From JANPJV01 sp031425695 (lineage in GTDB: Bacteria; Pseudomonadota; Gammaproteobacteria; Xanthomonadales; SZUA-5), in the NCBI GenBank assembly GCA_031425695.1, contig JANPJV010000114.1:1-13975 (forward strand): a stretch of 13,975 nt of DNA, read 5' to 3'. Shown piece by piece: positions 1 through 8,345 of the stretch. The notes beneath the pieces were generated by a model. That model saw only the letters and a list, made by a program, of their open reading frames with translations. It made no database searches and was not told the DNA's origin. Made by a program: the position numbers and the translations under genes. How positions within the stretch are numbered: the stretch's first letter is position 1; each line of letters starts with the position of its first letter.

Positions 1-113
1 CGCAGACCCACCAAAAGCCCGCAGACCCACCAAAAGCCCGCAGACCCACCAAAAGCCCGCACACCAACAGAAAGCTCGCAACCCACCAGAAGCCCGCAGA
101 CCCACCAGAGGCA
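1..113. repeat. 19-bp tandem repeat array, left edge of window
   Basis: Six consecutive units begin with CGCAGACCCACCAAAAGCC. Units 1-3 (1-19, 20-38, 39-57) are identical. Units 4-6 (58-76, 77-94, 95-113) are diverged, and unit 5 is 18 bp. The array is cut by the window edge, so its full length is unknown. Identical units to the left and degraded ones to the right suggest recent expansion on the left side. It lies beyond the ftsH terminator and shows no coding signal. A single 15-bp match to the unit recurs at 3035-3049. Confidence 0.9.
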
Positions 114-139
114 CTACACCCCCAACAAAAACACAAATG

Positions 140-165
140 AAAACGGCCGGTTTCCCGGCCGTTTT
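140..165 (-). terminator. Rho-independent-type hairpin terminator after ftsH
   Basis: A perfect 11-bp stem, AAAACGGCCGG / CCGGCCGTTTT, closes a 4-nt loop. It lies 21 bp past the ftsH stop codon. Read on the minus strand the stem ends in TTTT and is followed by further T-rich sequence. The A/T ends on both sides mean it could also stop transcription arriving from the left. Confidence 0.8.
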
Positions 166-186
166 CTTATCGCATCAACCTGAAGT

Positions 187-2094
<1,908 letters not shown>

Positions 2095-2100
2095 TTCTCA

Positions 2101-2105
2101 CTCCT
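2101..2105 (-). promoter_or_regulatory. Shine-Dalgarno site fixing the ftsH TTG start
   Basis: AGGAG on the minus strand, 6 nt before the TTG codon. With the in-frame TGA just upstream, it makes TTG the only sensible start that keeps the first transmembrane segment. Confidence 0.75.
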
Positions 2106-2273
2106 GTCGAGGCACCCAGCCTGCCCGGGTTCCCGCAATACAACCTGTGTATAGGACTACTTCGTGAATGTACTAGAGCTTAAAGCGTCGCTCGAGAATT
2201 GCTGCGCGTGCCCGAACCCTCGGAACTGAAATTGACCCCAGCTCCTGTGCAGTGTCATCCCGCTCGCCACCGT

Positions 2274-2897
2274 TCAAGCTCCTCTAAAATCCTGCCCCAG
2301 AGCGTAAACCTCTCGACTGCGTCCGCGCGAGGCCTTCGGCTTGCGCAGGTGTACCGCATCGAATGCTCCGCGTAAATCCTTCAAGTGCGCGTCGAAGCCT
2401 TCGCCCTGGAACAATTTGACCAGAAAGGATCCACCCTTTCTGAGGTGTGCCTTCGCAAATTCAAATGCCAGCTCCGCCAGGTATATCGAGCGCGCCTGAT
2501 CGGCCGGGCCTACCCCGCTGATGTTGGGGGCCATATCCGACAACACAAGGTCAGCCTTGACGTCGCCAACGAGATGTTCGAGCTGCGCGAGCACGGCATC
2601 GTCGGTGAAATCGCCCTGGATGAACTCGACGCCGGCGAGCGCATCCATCGGCAGGATGTCGAGTGCCACCACGCGGCCACGGCCTTTCAGGCCTTCGACG
2701 ACGACCTGGCACCACCCGCCGGGCGCCGCACCGAGATCGATCACCAGCATCCCCGGTCGCAACATGAGGTTGCGCTCCAGCAGCTCCTCGAGCTTGTACG
2801 CTGCCCGCGAGCGCATGCCCTCGGCCTGCGCCTTCTTGACGAAGGGATCGGCGAAGTGTTCATTCAACCAGCGCGTGCTGCTCTTGCTGCGGCCCAT
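2274..2897 (-). CDS. rlmE: 23S rRNA (uridine(2552)-2'-O)-methyltransferase RlmE (FtsJ/RrmJ)
   Basis: SAM-dependent enzyme that methylates the ribose of U2552 in the A-loop of 23S rRNA, a late step of 50S assembly. The 207 residues match the family's usual length. The SAM-binding motif DLGAAPGGW is at 54-62. The catalytic K-D-K-E tetrad can be assigned as K35, D121 (in SDMAPN), K161 (in LVKLFQGEG) and E196 (in SREVY), each offset by three from the E. coli numbering. The ATG at 2895-2897 gives the canonical N-terminus (GRSKSSTRWLNEH); no strong Shine-Dalgarno is seen. It is transcribed towards ftsH and divergently from yhbY, the E. coli arrangement. Confidence 0.96.
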   Translation of the reverse strand: MGRSKSSTRWLNEHFADPFVKKAQAEGMRSRAAYKLEELLERNLMLRPGMLVIDLGAAPGGWCQVVVEGLKGRGRVVALDILPMDALAGVEFIQGDFTDDAVLAQLEHLVGDVKADLVLSDMAPNISGVGPADQARSIYLAELAFEFAKAHLRKGGSFLVKLFQGEGFDAHLKDLRGAFDAVHLRKPKASRGRSREVYALGQDFRGA

Positions 2898-2927
2898 GGT
2901 GTGTGGCTCAGTTGATGAATCGTCATT

Positions 2928-3011
2928 GCGAGGACCGCAGGCACGTCAAAAGCGTCCGGCCCTCGGCACAGCCTCGGGCGTTCGACGTCGCAGGACGCTG
3001 CGCGTCCTAGC
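2928..3011. repeat. Imperfect inverted repeat between rlmE and yhbY
   Basis: The outer arms GCGAGGACCGCAG (2928-2940) and CTGCGCGTCCTAGC (2998-3011) pair with one bulge and one mismatch, and ACGTC (2943-2947) can pair with GACGT further in. The right side also forms its own hairpin, AGGACGC-TGC-GCGTCCT (2992-3008). The element occupies the divergent intergenic region, so it could be a degenerate dispersed palindrome or part of the leader of either gene. No clear -35/-10 pair was found here. Confidence 0.45.
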
Positions 3012-3034
3012 GGCGCCATCTCACCCACGCGCAG

Positions 3035-3049
3035 CGCAGACCCACCAAA
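3035..3049. repeat. Isolated copy of the 19-bp array unit
   Basis: CGCAGACCCACCAAA is identical to the first 15 bases of the tandem unit at 1-57, but stands alone about 3 kb away in the yhbY upstream region. A chance 15-bp match in a window this size is very unlikely. Confidence 0.6.
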
Positions 3050-3110
3050 CGCGGCTGCACTATCCTCCCATGATAGCCTTCGCGCCCCGTTCGGCCCCGG
3101 AGCACAAGTC

Positions 3111-3407
3111 ATGGCCCTGAACAACAATCAACGTCGATTCCTGCGCGGCCTGAGCCACGACCTGCATCCGCTGGTCACCGTTGCCGAGCGCGGCCTGGCC
3201 CCGAGCGTGCTCAAGGAGATTGAAGTCGCGCTCAGCCACCACGAGCTCATCAAGATCCGCATCAGCGCGGCCGATCGTGACGCCAAGGCAGTGCTCATCG
3301 ACACTCTGGTCGAACAGACGGGCGCCGAGTTGGTACAGAAAATAGGCCACGTGGTCAGCATCTATCGGCCGCATGCGGACGGTCCCAAGCTCGAGCTGCC
3401 GAGCTAG
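3111..3407 (+). CDS. yhbY: Ribosome assembly RNA-binding protein YhbY (CRS1-YhbY/CRM domain)
   Basis: A 98-residue single-domain protein of the CRM family, which binds the pre-50S subunit and helps its maturation. The pattern LRGLSHDLHPLVTVAERGL, then LKEIEVALSHHELIKIRI, then an alpha-helix and a hydrophobic VSIYRP strand is the standard fold from end to end. The usual GKxG loop reads AERG here, a tolerated variation. GGAG at 3099-3102 lies 8 nt before the ATG. It is divergent from rlmE-ftsH, so two large-subunit maturation factors flank the intergenic region. The next gene starts 9 bp downstream, suggesting one transcript. Confidence 0.93.
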   Translation: MALNNNQRRFLRGLSHDLHPLVTVAERGLAPSVLKEIEVALSHHELIKIRISAADRDAKAVLIDTLVEQTGAELVQKIGHVVSIYRPHADGPKLELPS

Positions 3408-3416
3408 CGTCCAGCA

Positions 3417-3785
3417 ATGCAGATCAACTGGCACCGCGACGCCAGCCCGTTCGCCGTCAACGGGATCGACGGCGTACGCGTGCGTGTTGGCGAAGCCTGG
3501 CAGGAACGCAGCTTCTGGGTGCACCAGGGTGCGCTCGAGCCCTGGCGGCCAGGCTCCCTGGATGAATTGGGTGAAGACGACCTCGACGCGCTGCTCGCAC
3601 GCGGACAGGAAGTGATCCTGCTCGGCACCGGTGCGCGCTTGGCGTTTCCCCGCGCCGCCCTGCGCGCACACGTCCTGCAGCGCGGGATCGGCCTCGAATG
3701 CATGAGCAACGACGCCGCCGCGCGCACCTACAACGTGCTGCTCGGCGAGGGGCGAGCGGTGCTGGCGGCGTTCTTGATCGGGTGA
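3417..3785 (+). CDS. Mth938-like (DUF498/Xcc1710-type) domain protein
   Basis: A 122-residue protein that fits the Mth938-like fold family (related to the mitochondrial assembly factor NDUFAF3 and to Xanthomonas Xcc1710). The family hallmarks are visible: an N-terminal strand region, an LxxLLARGQEVILLGTG segment at about 57-72, a PRAALRAHVLQRGIGLECMS segment at about 77-96, and a C-terminal AARTYNVLLGEGRAVLAAFL helix. The bacterial biochemical role is not established. The start lies 9 bp after the yhbY stop without a visible Shine-Dalgarno, which points to translational coupling. A cloverleaf repeat begins 35 bp after the stop and may mark the transcript's end. Confidence 0.85.
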   Translation: MQINWHRDASPFAVNGIDGVRVRVGEAWQERSFWVHQGALEPWRPGSLDELGEDDLDALLARGQEVILLGTGARLAFPRAALRAHVLQRGIGLECMSNDAAARTYNVLLGEGRAVLAAFLIG

Positions 3786-3820
3786 GGCGCAGGTAGCATC
3801 GGCGTCTGAGCTTGGCGCAT

Positions 3821-3914
3821 ACGTAGGTCATGTTGCTCGCCCGAGCGAGCTACTTGACAGCTGGTCGCGACTCGCAGTCGAGTAGTCCGCTGTCGCGGAC
3901 AACATGACCTACGT
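3821..3914. repeat. Cloverleaf-forming intergenic repeat, copy 1
   Basis: The 94-bp element is bounded by a perfect 15-bp inverted repeat, ACGTAGGTCATGTTG / CAACATGACCTACGT. Inside it are a left hairpin GCTCGC-CCGA-GCGAGC (3835-3850), a middle stem TACTTGAC (3851-3858) with GTCGAGTA (3877-3884, one G-T or mismatch position), and a right hairpin GTCCGC-TGTC-GCGGAC (3885-3900). It lies between the Mth938-domain gene and the amylase gene, which point the same way. Related copies are at 5396-5481 and 12248-12341. Confidence 0.9.
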
Positions 3915-3983
3915 CAGCAATGCGCGCAATGAATTCGTTTGCAGTCGATCGCATCGATCGCGACAGCTTCCTAGACTGTCGCC

Positions 3984-5390
3984 ATGACCAACCCTCGCAC
4001 GCCGACCACCAGACTCATGCCGCGCTGGCTGATCCTCGCCACCCTGCTCTGCGCACAGCAGGCGTCGGCCGAGGTCATCCTGCATGCCTTCAATTGGCGC
4101 TATGCCGACGTCGGGGCGCAGGCCCGCGAGATTCGGGAGCGCGGATACGACAGTGTCCTGGTCTCGCCGCCGCTCAAGTCCGAGGGCGCACCCTGGTTCG
4201 CGCGCTACCAGCCACAGGACTACCGGATCATCGACCACGCGCTCGGCAACACCGAGGATTTCCGCGTGATGTCCGCTGCGCTCGAGGACGCTGGCTTGCG
4301 GCTGTACGCGGATGTGGTGCTCAACCACATGGCGAACGAGTCGAGCCAGCGCCTGGACCTCAACTTTCCGGGGCAGCGCGTGCTGGATGCGTACGCAGCC
4401 AACCCCGAGTACTACGAACGCCAGCGGCTGTTCGGTGACCTGACCGAGAACCTGATGAGCGCCGCAGATTTTCACGAGGAGCGTTGCATCACCGACTACA
4501 ACATCGTCGCGCAGGTGCAAGCCTGGCGCCTGTGCAATGGCGGCCCCGACACCGGCCTGCCGGACCTCGACGACAACGCCCGCGTGATCGCGGCGCAGCG
4601 CAGCTATCTGCTCGCACTGAAAGGAATCGGCGTAGATGGCTTCCGCCTCGACGCGGCGAAGCACATGACGCCCAAGCACATGGCGCGCGTGTTCGATCGC
4701 GAGGTCATGGCTGACACTTTCGTCTTCGGCGAAATCATTACCGCGTCAGGCCGCGGGCACGTCGAATTCCATGGGTTCCTGGAGCCCTACATCGCGCAGA
4801 CCACGCACAGCGCGTACGACTTTCCGCTGCACTCCAGCATCCGTTCCGCGTTTGCCTTCGGCGGGAACCTCGGCTTGCTGGCCGACCCGTTGGAGCGCGG
4901 GCAGGCGCTGCCCGGCAAGCGCGCGATCACCTTCACGGTGAATCACGACATCCCAAACAACGGGATCTTCCGAAACTGGCTGCTCGATCCGGTCGACGAG
5001 ACGCTCGCGTACGCCTACATCATCGGCCGCGGCGAGGGCTCGCCGCTGGTCTACAGCGATCACAACGAGAGTAACGACGGCCGCTGGGTCGATGCCTGGA
5101 AGCGCGCCGACCTCGCTGCGATGAATCGCTTCAATGACGCCACCGAAGGCGAGACGATGACGGTGCTCGCCGCCGCCCCCTGCCACCTGCTCATCAGCCG
5201 CGGCAACCGCGGCCTGGTCGGCATCAACAAATGCGGCCAACCGGTCGATCTCGCCTTGCCGACGACCGCCGACAAGCTCTGGCACGGCGGCAGCTATCGC
5301 GATGCGCTGGGCACGAATGAATTCACGGTCAACGAGCAAACCCGCGTCACCCTGCCCGCCCGGACGGCGCGGATGTGGCTGCGGGAGTGA
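3984..5390 (+). CDS. Secreted alpha-amylase, glycoside hydrolase family 13
   Basis: Predicted extracytoplasmic endo-acting alpha-1,4-glucan hydrolase of 468 residues. The N-terminus carries a signal peptide: a basic start, a hydrophobic core at about 15-23, and an ASA cleavage site after residue 29. GH13 conserved regions appear in order: DVVLNH (110-115); GFRLDAAKH (219-227) with nucleophile D223; FGEI with acid/base E250; and NHD with transition-state stabiliser D322. A C-terminal beta-domain follows. Length and style resemble the Xanthomonas/Aeromonas type amylases (GH13_27), an assignment from memory. M12 (ATG at 4017) would give a shorter, more typical signal peptide, so the start is uncertain. 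It stands alone between two cloverleaf repeats and converges on pckG. Confidence 0.93.
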   Translation: MTNPRTPTTRLMPRWLILATLLCAQQASAEVILHAFNWRYADVGAQAREIRERGYDSVLVSPPLKSEGAPWFARYQPQDYRIIDHALGNTEDFRVMSAALEDAGLRLYADVVLNHMANESSQRLDLNFPGQRVLDAYAANPEYYERQRLFGDLTENLMSAADFHEERCITDYNIVAQVQAWRLCNGGPDTGLPDLDDNARVIAAQRSYLLALKGIGVDGFRLDAAKHMTPKHMARVFDREVMADTFVFGEIITASGRGHVEFHGFLEPYIAQTTHSAYDFPLHSSIRSAFAFGGNLGLLADPLERGQALPGKRAITFTVNHDIPNNGIFRNWLLDPVDETLAYAYIIGRGEGSPLVYSDHNESNDGRWVDAWKRADLAAMNRFNDATEGETMTVLAAAPCHLLISRGNRGLVGINKCGQPVDLALPTTADKLWHGGSYRDALGTNEFTVNEQTRVTLPARTARMWLRE

Positions 5391-5395
5391 TATGT

Positions 5396-5481
5396 ACGTG
5401 GGTCATGTTGCCGGCGCCAGCCGGCTACTTGACACGAACGCGCCGTCAAGTAGCGCGCTTCGCGGGCAACATGACGTACGT
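5396..5481. repeat. Cloverleaf-forming intergenic repeat, copy 2
   Basis: The 86-bp element lies 5 bp after the amylase stop and 8 bp before the pckG stop, so it fills the gap between these convergent genes. The outer arms ACGTGGGTCATGTTG and CAACATGACGTACGT pair at 13 of 15 positions. The left hairpin is GCCGGC-GCCA-GCCGGC (5410-5425). The middle stem TACTTGAC (5426-5433) pairs perfectly with GTCAAGTA (5445-5452). The right hairpin at 5453-5467 has one mismatch. The left stem sequence differs from copies 1 and 3 yet stays fully paired. Confidence 0.9.
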
Positions 5482-5489
5482 TGTCCCTC

Positions 5490-7232
5490 TCAGCTCACCA
5501 GCGCGCTCACTCGCGCATGTTCGGCGCGCAGCGCCGCGGGGATGCGTTCGCCGAAGCTGTCGAGGTAGTTGCCGACGTCGGCCCATTCATTGCGCCAGCC
5601 GGCCGGGTCGATGGCGAGCAGGGTGTCGAGGGAACCGTTGAGGCTTTCCAGGCCGCGCAGGTCAAGATCCTCGCGCCGCGGGACCAGGCCGATCGGCGTC
5701 TCGACTGCGCCAGCGCGGCCGGCGCAGCGCTCGAGGATCCATTGCAGCACGCGCAGGTTGTCGCCGAAGCCGGGCCAGAGGAACTTGCCATCCGCCCCTT
5801 TCCGGAACCAGTTCACGTGGAAAATCTTCGGCAGCTTTTCGATGCGCTCGCCGAAGGAGAGCCAGTGGCTGAAGTAGTCGGCAAAGTTGTAGCCGCAGAA
5901 GGGCTTCATCGCCATCGAATCACGACGGACGACGCCAACCGCGCCAGTCGCGGCCGCCGTGGTTTCCGAAGCCATCGAGGCGCCGACTAGCACGCCGTGC
6001 TTCCAGTCGAGCGCCTCGAACACGAGTGGAATCAGTGACTCGCGGCGTCCGCCGAAGATCAGCGCCGAAATTGGCACGCCGGCGGGATTGTCGGCCTCGG
6101 CCGAGAAGCTCGGGCATTGGCGCATGGACACGGTGAAGCGCGAGTTGGGATGCGCGGCCGGGCCACGGCCGGGCTCGAAATCACGGCCCTGCCAGTCCAG
6201 GTGCGGCGCCTCATCCGACTTGCCTTCCCACCAGGGCGCATTCTCGGCAGTGACTGCGACATTGGTGAAGATTGCATCGCGGTCGAGCATGTCGAGCGCG
6301 TTGGGATTGGTGTTGCGGCCGGTGCCCGGCGCCACGCCGAAAAATCCGGACTCGGGATTGATCGCCCACAGACGGCCATCCGGTCCGGGGTGCAGCCAGC
6401 AGATGTCGTCGCCGATGGTCCAGACCTTCCAACCCGCATGGGAAAGCGGCGGGATGAGCATGGCGAGGTTGGTCTTGCCGCAAGCCGAGGGGAATGCGGC
6501 AGCGACGTAGTGGGTTTCGCCCTCGGGATTCTGGATTCCCACGATGAGCATGTGCTCGGCAAGCCAGCCTTCGTTGCGTGCCTGCCAGCTGGCGATGCGC
6601 AATGCGTGGCATTTCTTGCCGAGCAGCGCGTTGCCGCCATAGCCCGAACCGTAGCTCATGATCGTGAGCTCTTCCGGGAAATGCATGATGAAGCGACGAT
6701 CGGGATCGAGCTCGCCAATCGAATGCAGGCCGCGTACGAAGCGCCCTTCCCGTTCGATCCGCGCCAGCGCATCCGCGCCCATGCGGGTCATGATGCGCAT
6801 GTTGGCGACGACGTACGGACTGTCGGTGATCTCGACGCCACAGCGCGCGTAGGGCGAATCGATCGGCCCCATGCAATACGGGATCACATACAGCGTGCGC
6901 CCGCGCATGCAGCCCGCGAACAGCCCGTCCATGGTCGCTCGCGCCTGGCTCGGCTCCATCCAGTTGTTGTTCGGCCCCGCATCCTCCTTGTCCGCAGTGC
7001 AGACGAAGGTCAGATGCTCGACTCGCGCGACGTCACCCGGGTGCGAACGATGCAGATAGCAGTCGGGATGCGTCTCCGGGTTGAGCGCCAGCAGCTCCCC
7101 ACGCTCGAGCATGAGACTGACCAGCATGGCGCGCTCCGATTCGCTGCCATCGCACCAGTGAATCTGGTCCGGCTGCGTCAACTGCGCCACGTTCGACACC
7201 CAGGAATTCAGCGCCGCCAGCTTGGAGCTCAT
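5490..7232 (-). CDS. pckG: Phosphoenolpyruvate carboxykinase (GTP)
   Basis: Catalyses oxaloacetate + GTP to phosphoenolpyruvate + GDP + CO2, the entry step of gluconeogenesis. The 580 residues are slightly short but complete for the GTP class. Motifs: the GTP-class P-loop FPSACGKTN (247-255) with the characteristic reactive Cys251; kinase-2 motif IGDDICW (273-279); a metal-binding Lys in LLGKKCHALRIAS (about 203-215); and the PEP/substrate segments YVIPYCMGP (115-123) and FGGRRES in the C-terminal half. The ATG at 7230-7232 has no strong Shine-Dalgarno. A plausible promoter lies at 7289-7317. It is followed by copy 2 of the cloverleaf repeat and preceded, on the same strand, by the TetR gene across a 319-bp gap. 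Confidence 0.96.
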   Translation of the reverse strand: MSSKLAALNSWVSNVAQLTQPDQIHWCDGSESERAMLVSLMLERGELLALNPETHPDCYLHRSHPGDVARVEHLTFVCTADKEDAGPNNNWMEPSQARATMDGLFAGCMRGRTLYVIPYCMGPIDSPYARCGVEITDSPYVVANMRIMTRMGADALARIEREGRFVRGLHSIGELDPDRRFIMHFPEELTIMSYGSGYGGNALLGKKCHALRIASWQARNEGWLAEHMLIVGIQNPEGETHYVAAAFPSACGKTNLAMLIPPLSHAGWKVWTIGDDICWLHPGPDGRLWAINPESGFFGVAPGTGRNTNPNALDMLDRDAIFTNVAVTAENAPWWEGKSDEAPHLDWQGRDFEPGRGPAAHPNSRFTVSMRQCPSFSAEADNPAGVPISALIFGGRRESLIPLVFEALDWKHGVLVGASMASETTAAATGAVGVVRRDSMAMKPFCGYNFADYFSHWLSFGERIEKLPKIFHVNWFRKGADGKFLWPGFGDNLRVLQWILERCAGRAGAVETPIGLVPRREDLDLRGLESLNGSLDTLLAIDPAGWRNEWADVGNYLDSFGERIPAALRAEHARVSALVS

Positions 7233-7288
7233 TACAAATTCTCGATAATCAATGACTTACGGATAAGTACCGCCAGCCGAAGCGCGCG

Positions 7289-7317
7289 AACATAGCGCCG
7301 ACGGCCCGAAAGTTCAA
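7289..7317 (-). promoter_or_regulatory. Possible sigma-70 type promoter of pckG
   Basis: On the minus strand TTGAAC (7312-7317) and TATGTT (7289-7294) are separated by exactly 17 bp. Each hexamer matches consensus at four of six positions. It would give a leader of roughly 50 nt before the pckG ATG. The match is moderate and untested. Confidence 0.35.
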
Positions 7318-7356
7318 TGTTTGTGTTTTCCAGAGCGTCGGTAGGAGGCAGCAAAG

Positions 7357-7530
7357 GGAAGAGCCTTTCTTACACAAAATGCACAAAGTGAAGCAAAAAA
7401 ATGCACATAAAGAGCCTTTGGTTGCAACCCGCGTTGGCCCTGCCAACATTGCGCGGTCACGAACAAGACACGCTCTCTATGTGCATTTTGTGTCCGCGCT
7501 TTTTGTGCATTTGTGTAAGACGGCTCCTCC
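7357..7530. repeat. Long imperfect inverted repeat (MITE-like or regulatory palindrome)
   Basis: Two ~60-bp arms (7357-7415 and 7471-7530) are near-perfect reverse complements apart from a few 1-bp gaps and a less conserved middle. Shared blocks include CTTACACAAA(A)TGCACAAA at the outer end and AAAATGCACAT(A/G)(A/G)AGAG at the inner end. The ~55-bp spacer contains the perfect 10-bp palindrome GGTTGCAACC (7420-7429). The arms are much more AT-rich than the surroundings. No open reading frame here looks real. It fills most of the 319-bp gap between tetR and pckG and lies upstream of the proposed pckG promoter. Confidence 0.85.
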
Positions 7531-7551
7531 TCTCCAGTCCCCGGAACTCGC

Positions 7552-8160
7552 CTACATGTCCGGCGGGATGAGCGTGTCGATGACGTGGCCGACGTAGGCG
7601 TCGAAGAGCTCGGAGCTCATGCGGGAGGCGCGGAACTGCAGGGCTAGCTGCAAAAAGCCAATGTAGGTGGAGTACGCGAGGCGGGCGCGGTGTTCGGCGG
7701 GGATGGGTTCCATGCCGGACTGTTCGAACACGCGGGCGAGGTAGCGCATGCGTTCCTGGGAGACGCGGTCCATGACCGGCGCGACGACCGGATGGTCGGA
7801 ACCTTTGAGCAGAGCGGCGTAGATCTTGTGCGAGCGCATCTCGCGGCTGGTCAGGCGGAACAGCTCGCGCAGGCGCTTCTTGGGGTTCTCGATGGCATCG
7901 ACGCGCGCGATCACGTTGTGCGTGTCATTGACTTCCCAGCGCTTGAGCGCGGCTTCGATCAGCGCGTCGCGATTGGAAAAATGCCAGTAGAAACTGCCCT
8001 TGGTGACCCCGAGCCGGCGCGCAAGTGACTCGACCGCGACGGAAGCGACGCCCTCGTCCGCCATCATTTCCAGCGCGGCGAGTTCCCAGTCGTGGGCGCT
8101 GAGCCGTTGCTTCTCGGTACGCTCGGCCAGCGCGGATTCAACAGCCATTGCTTCACTCAT
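7552..8160 (-). CDS. TetR/AcrR-family transcriptional regulator
   Basis: A 202-residue one-component repressor candidate. The N-terminal DNA-binding domain is clear: a helix around 22-38, then VAVESLARRLGVTKGSFYWHF (about 41-61), the typical TetR helix-turn-helix, and the following SNRDALIEAAL helix. The C-terminal ~130 residues are all-helical and ligand specificity cannot be read from them. The reading frame is open upstream to 8310, but ATG at 8158-8160 is preferred because AAGGA (8166-8170) sits 5 nt before it and the extra 50 residues are not TetR-like. It is divergent from the hydrolase-fadE-hotdog genes, so an acyl-CoA or related lipid ligand is a reasonable inference. Palindromes at 8181-8200, 8217-8240 and 8303-8316 are candidate operators. 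Confidence 0.92.
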   Translation of the reverse strand: MSEAMAVESALAERTEKQRLSAHDWELAALEMMADEGVASVAVESLARRLGVTKGSFYWHFSNRDALIEAALKRWEVNDTHNVIARVDAIENPKKRLRELFRLTSREMRSHKIYAALLKGSDHPVVAPVMDRVSQERMRYLARVFEQSGMEPIPAEHRARLAYSTYIGFLQLALQFRASRMSSELFDAYVGHVIDTLIPPDM

Positions 8161-8180
8161 TTCATTCCTTGGGTTGGCTC

Positions 8181-8200
8181 TCAATGACCTCGGTCGTTGA
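8181..8200. promoter_or_regulatory. Candidate operator O1 (palindrome)
   Basis: TCAATGACC-TC-GGTCGTTGA is a 20-bp dyad with one mismatched pair in the 9-bp half sites. It lies 21 bp before the tetR ATG, where binding would block tetR transcription or translation. It is paired with a second copy 38 bp away. Confidence 0.6.
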
Positions 8201-8216
8201 AGAACCATCGGTTGGC

Positions 8217-8240
8217 TTTCAATGACCCAGGCCATTGAAA
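8217..8240. promoter_or_regulatory. Candidate operator O2 (palindrome)
   Basis: The half sites TTTCAATGACCC and AGGCCATTGAAA match as reverse complements at 10 of 12 positions. Centre-to-centre distance from O1 is 38 bp. The flanking GGTTGGCT is also repeated (8172 and 8210), so the pair may have arisen by a 38-bp duplication. The shared dyad is roughly TTCAATGACC-N2-GGTCATTGAA. Confidence 0.6.
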
Positions 8241-8302
8241 ACGGCGGTACATCCATGTGCCACGCGGATTCACGATTCTCGCAGACCTCGCGAGCGATCT
8301 CC

Positions 8303-8316
8303 ATACGCAAGCGTAT
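8303..8316. promoter_or_regulatory. Candidate operator O3 overlapping the hydrolase -35 box
   Basis: ATACGC-AA-GCGTAT is a perfect 6+6 bp dyad whose last base is the first base of the TTGACA box. It differs in sequence from O1/O2, so a different protein may bind it. The placement suits repression of the hydrolase operon. Confidence 0.55.
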
Positions 8317-8344
8317 TGACAGCTCGGGGAGTCGTCAACATACT
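8316..8344 (+). promoter_or_regulatory. Promoter of the hydrolase-fadE-hotdog operon
   Basis: A perfect -35 TTGACA (8316-8321), a 17-bp spacer and a -10 CATACT (8339-8344, four of six). Transcription would begin near 8351, almost on top of the candidate ATG codons at 8346 and 8352. Confidence 0.55.
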
Positions 8345-8345
8345 C

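Noticed and set aside
1..113. CRISPR array interpretation of the left-edge repeats
   Set aside because: Units are 19 bp head to tail with no spacers, and no cas genes are nearby.
2095..2273. Heat-shock (sigma-32) promoter before ftsH
   Set aside because: A CTTGAA word is present near 2274-2279 on the minus strand, but no CCCCATNT-like -10 follows at the right spacing.
3821..3914. tRNA gene, because of the cloverleaf fold
   Set aside because: The outer stem is 15 bp, with no TTCGA-type T arm, no anticodon-loop consensus and no CCA end; similar copies recur with different arm sequences.
6117..7295. 392-codon plus-strand open frame opposite pckG
   Set aside because: Shadow of the pckG codon pattern; no domain and no ribosome-binding site; pckG has all its catalytic motifs.
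7379..7597. Short open frames on both strands through the 7357-7530 palindrome
   Set aside because: The frames simply read the AT-rich palindrome arms; no ribosome-binding site and no known family.
8161..8310. 50-residue N-terminal extension of the TetR protein
   Set aside because: The extension runs through the tandem palindromes, and a good Shine-Dalgarno (8166-8170) precedes the internal ATG at 8160.
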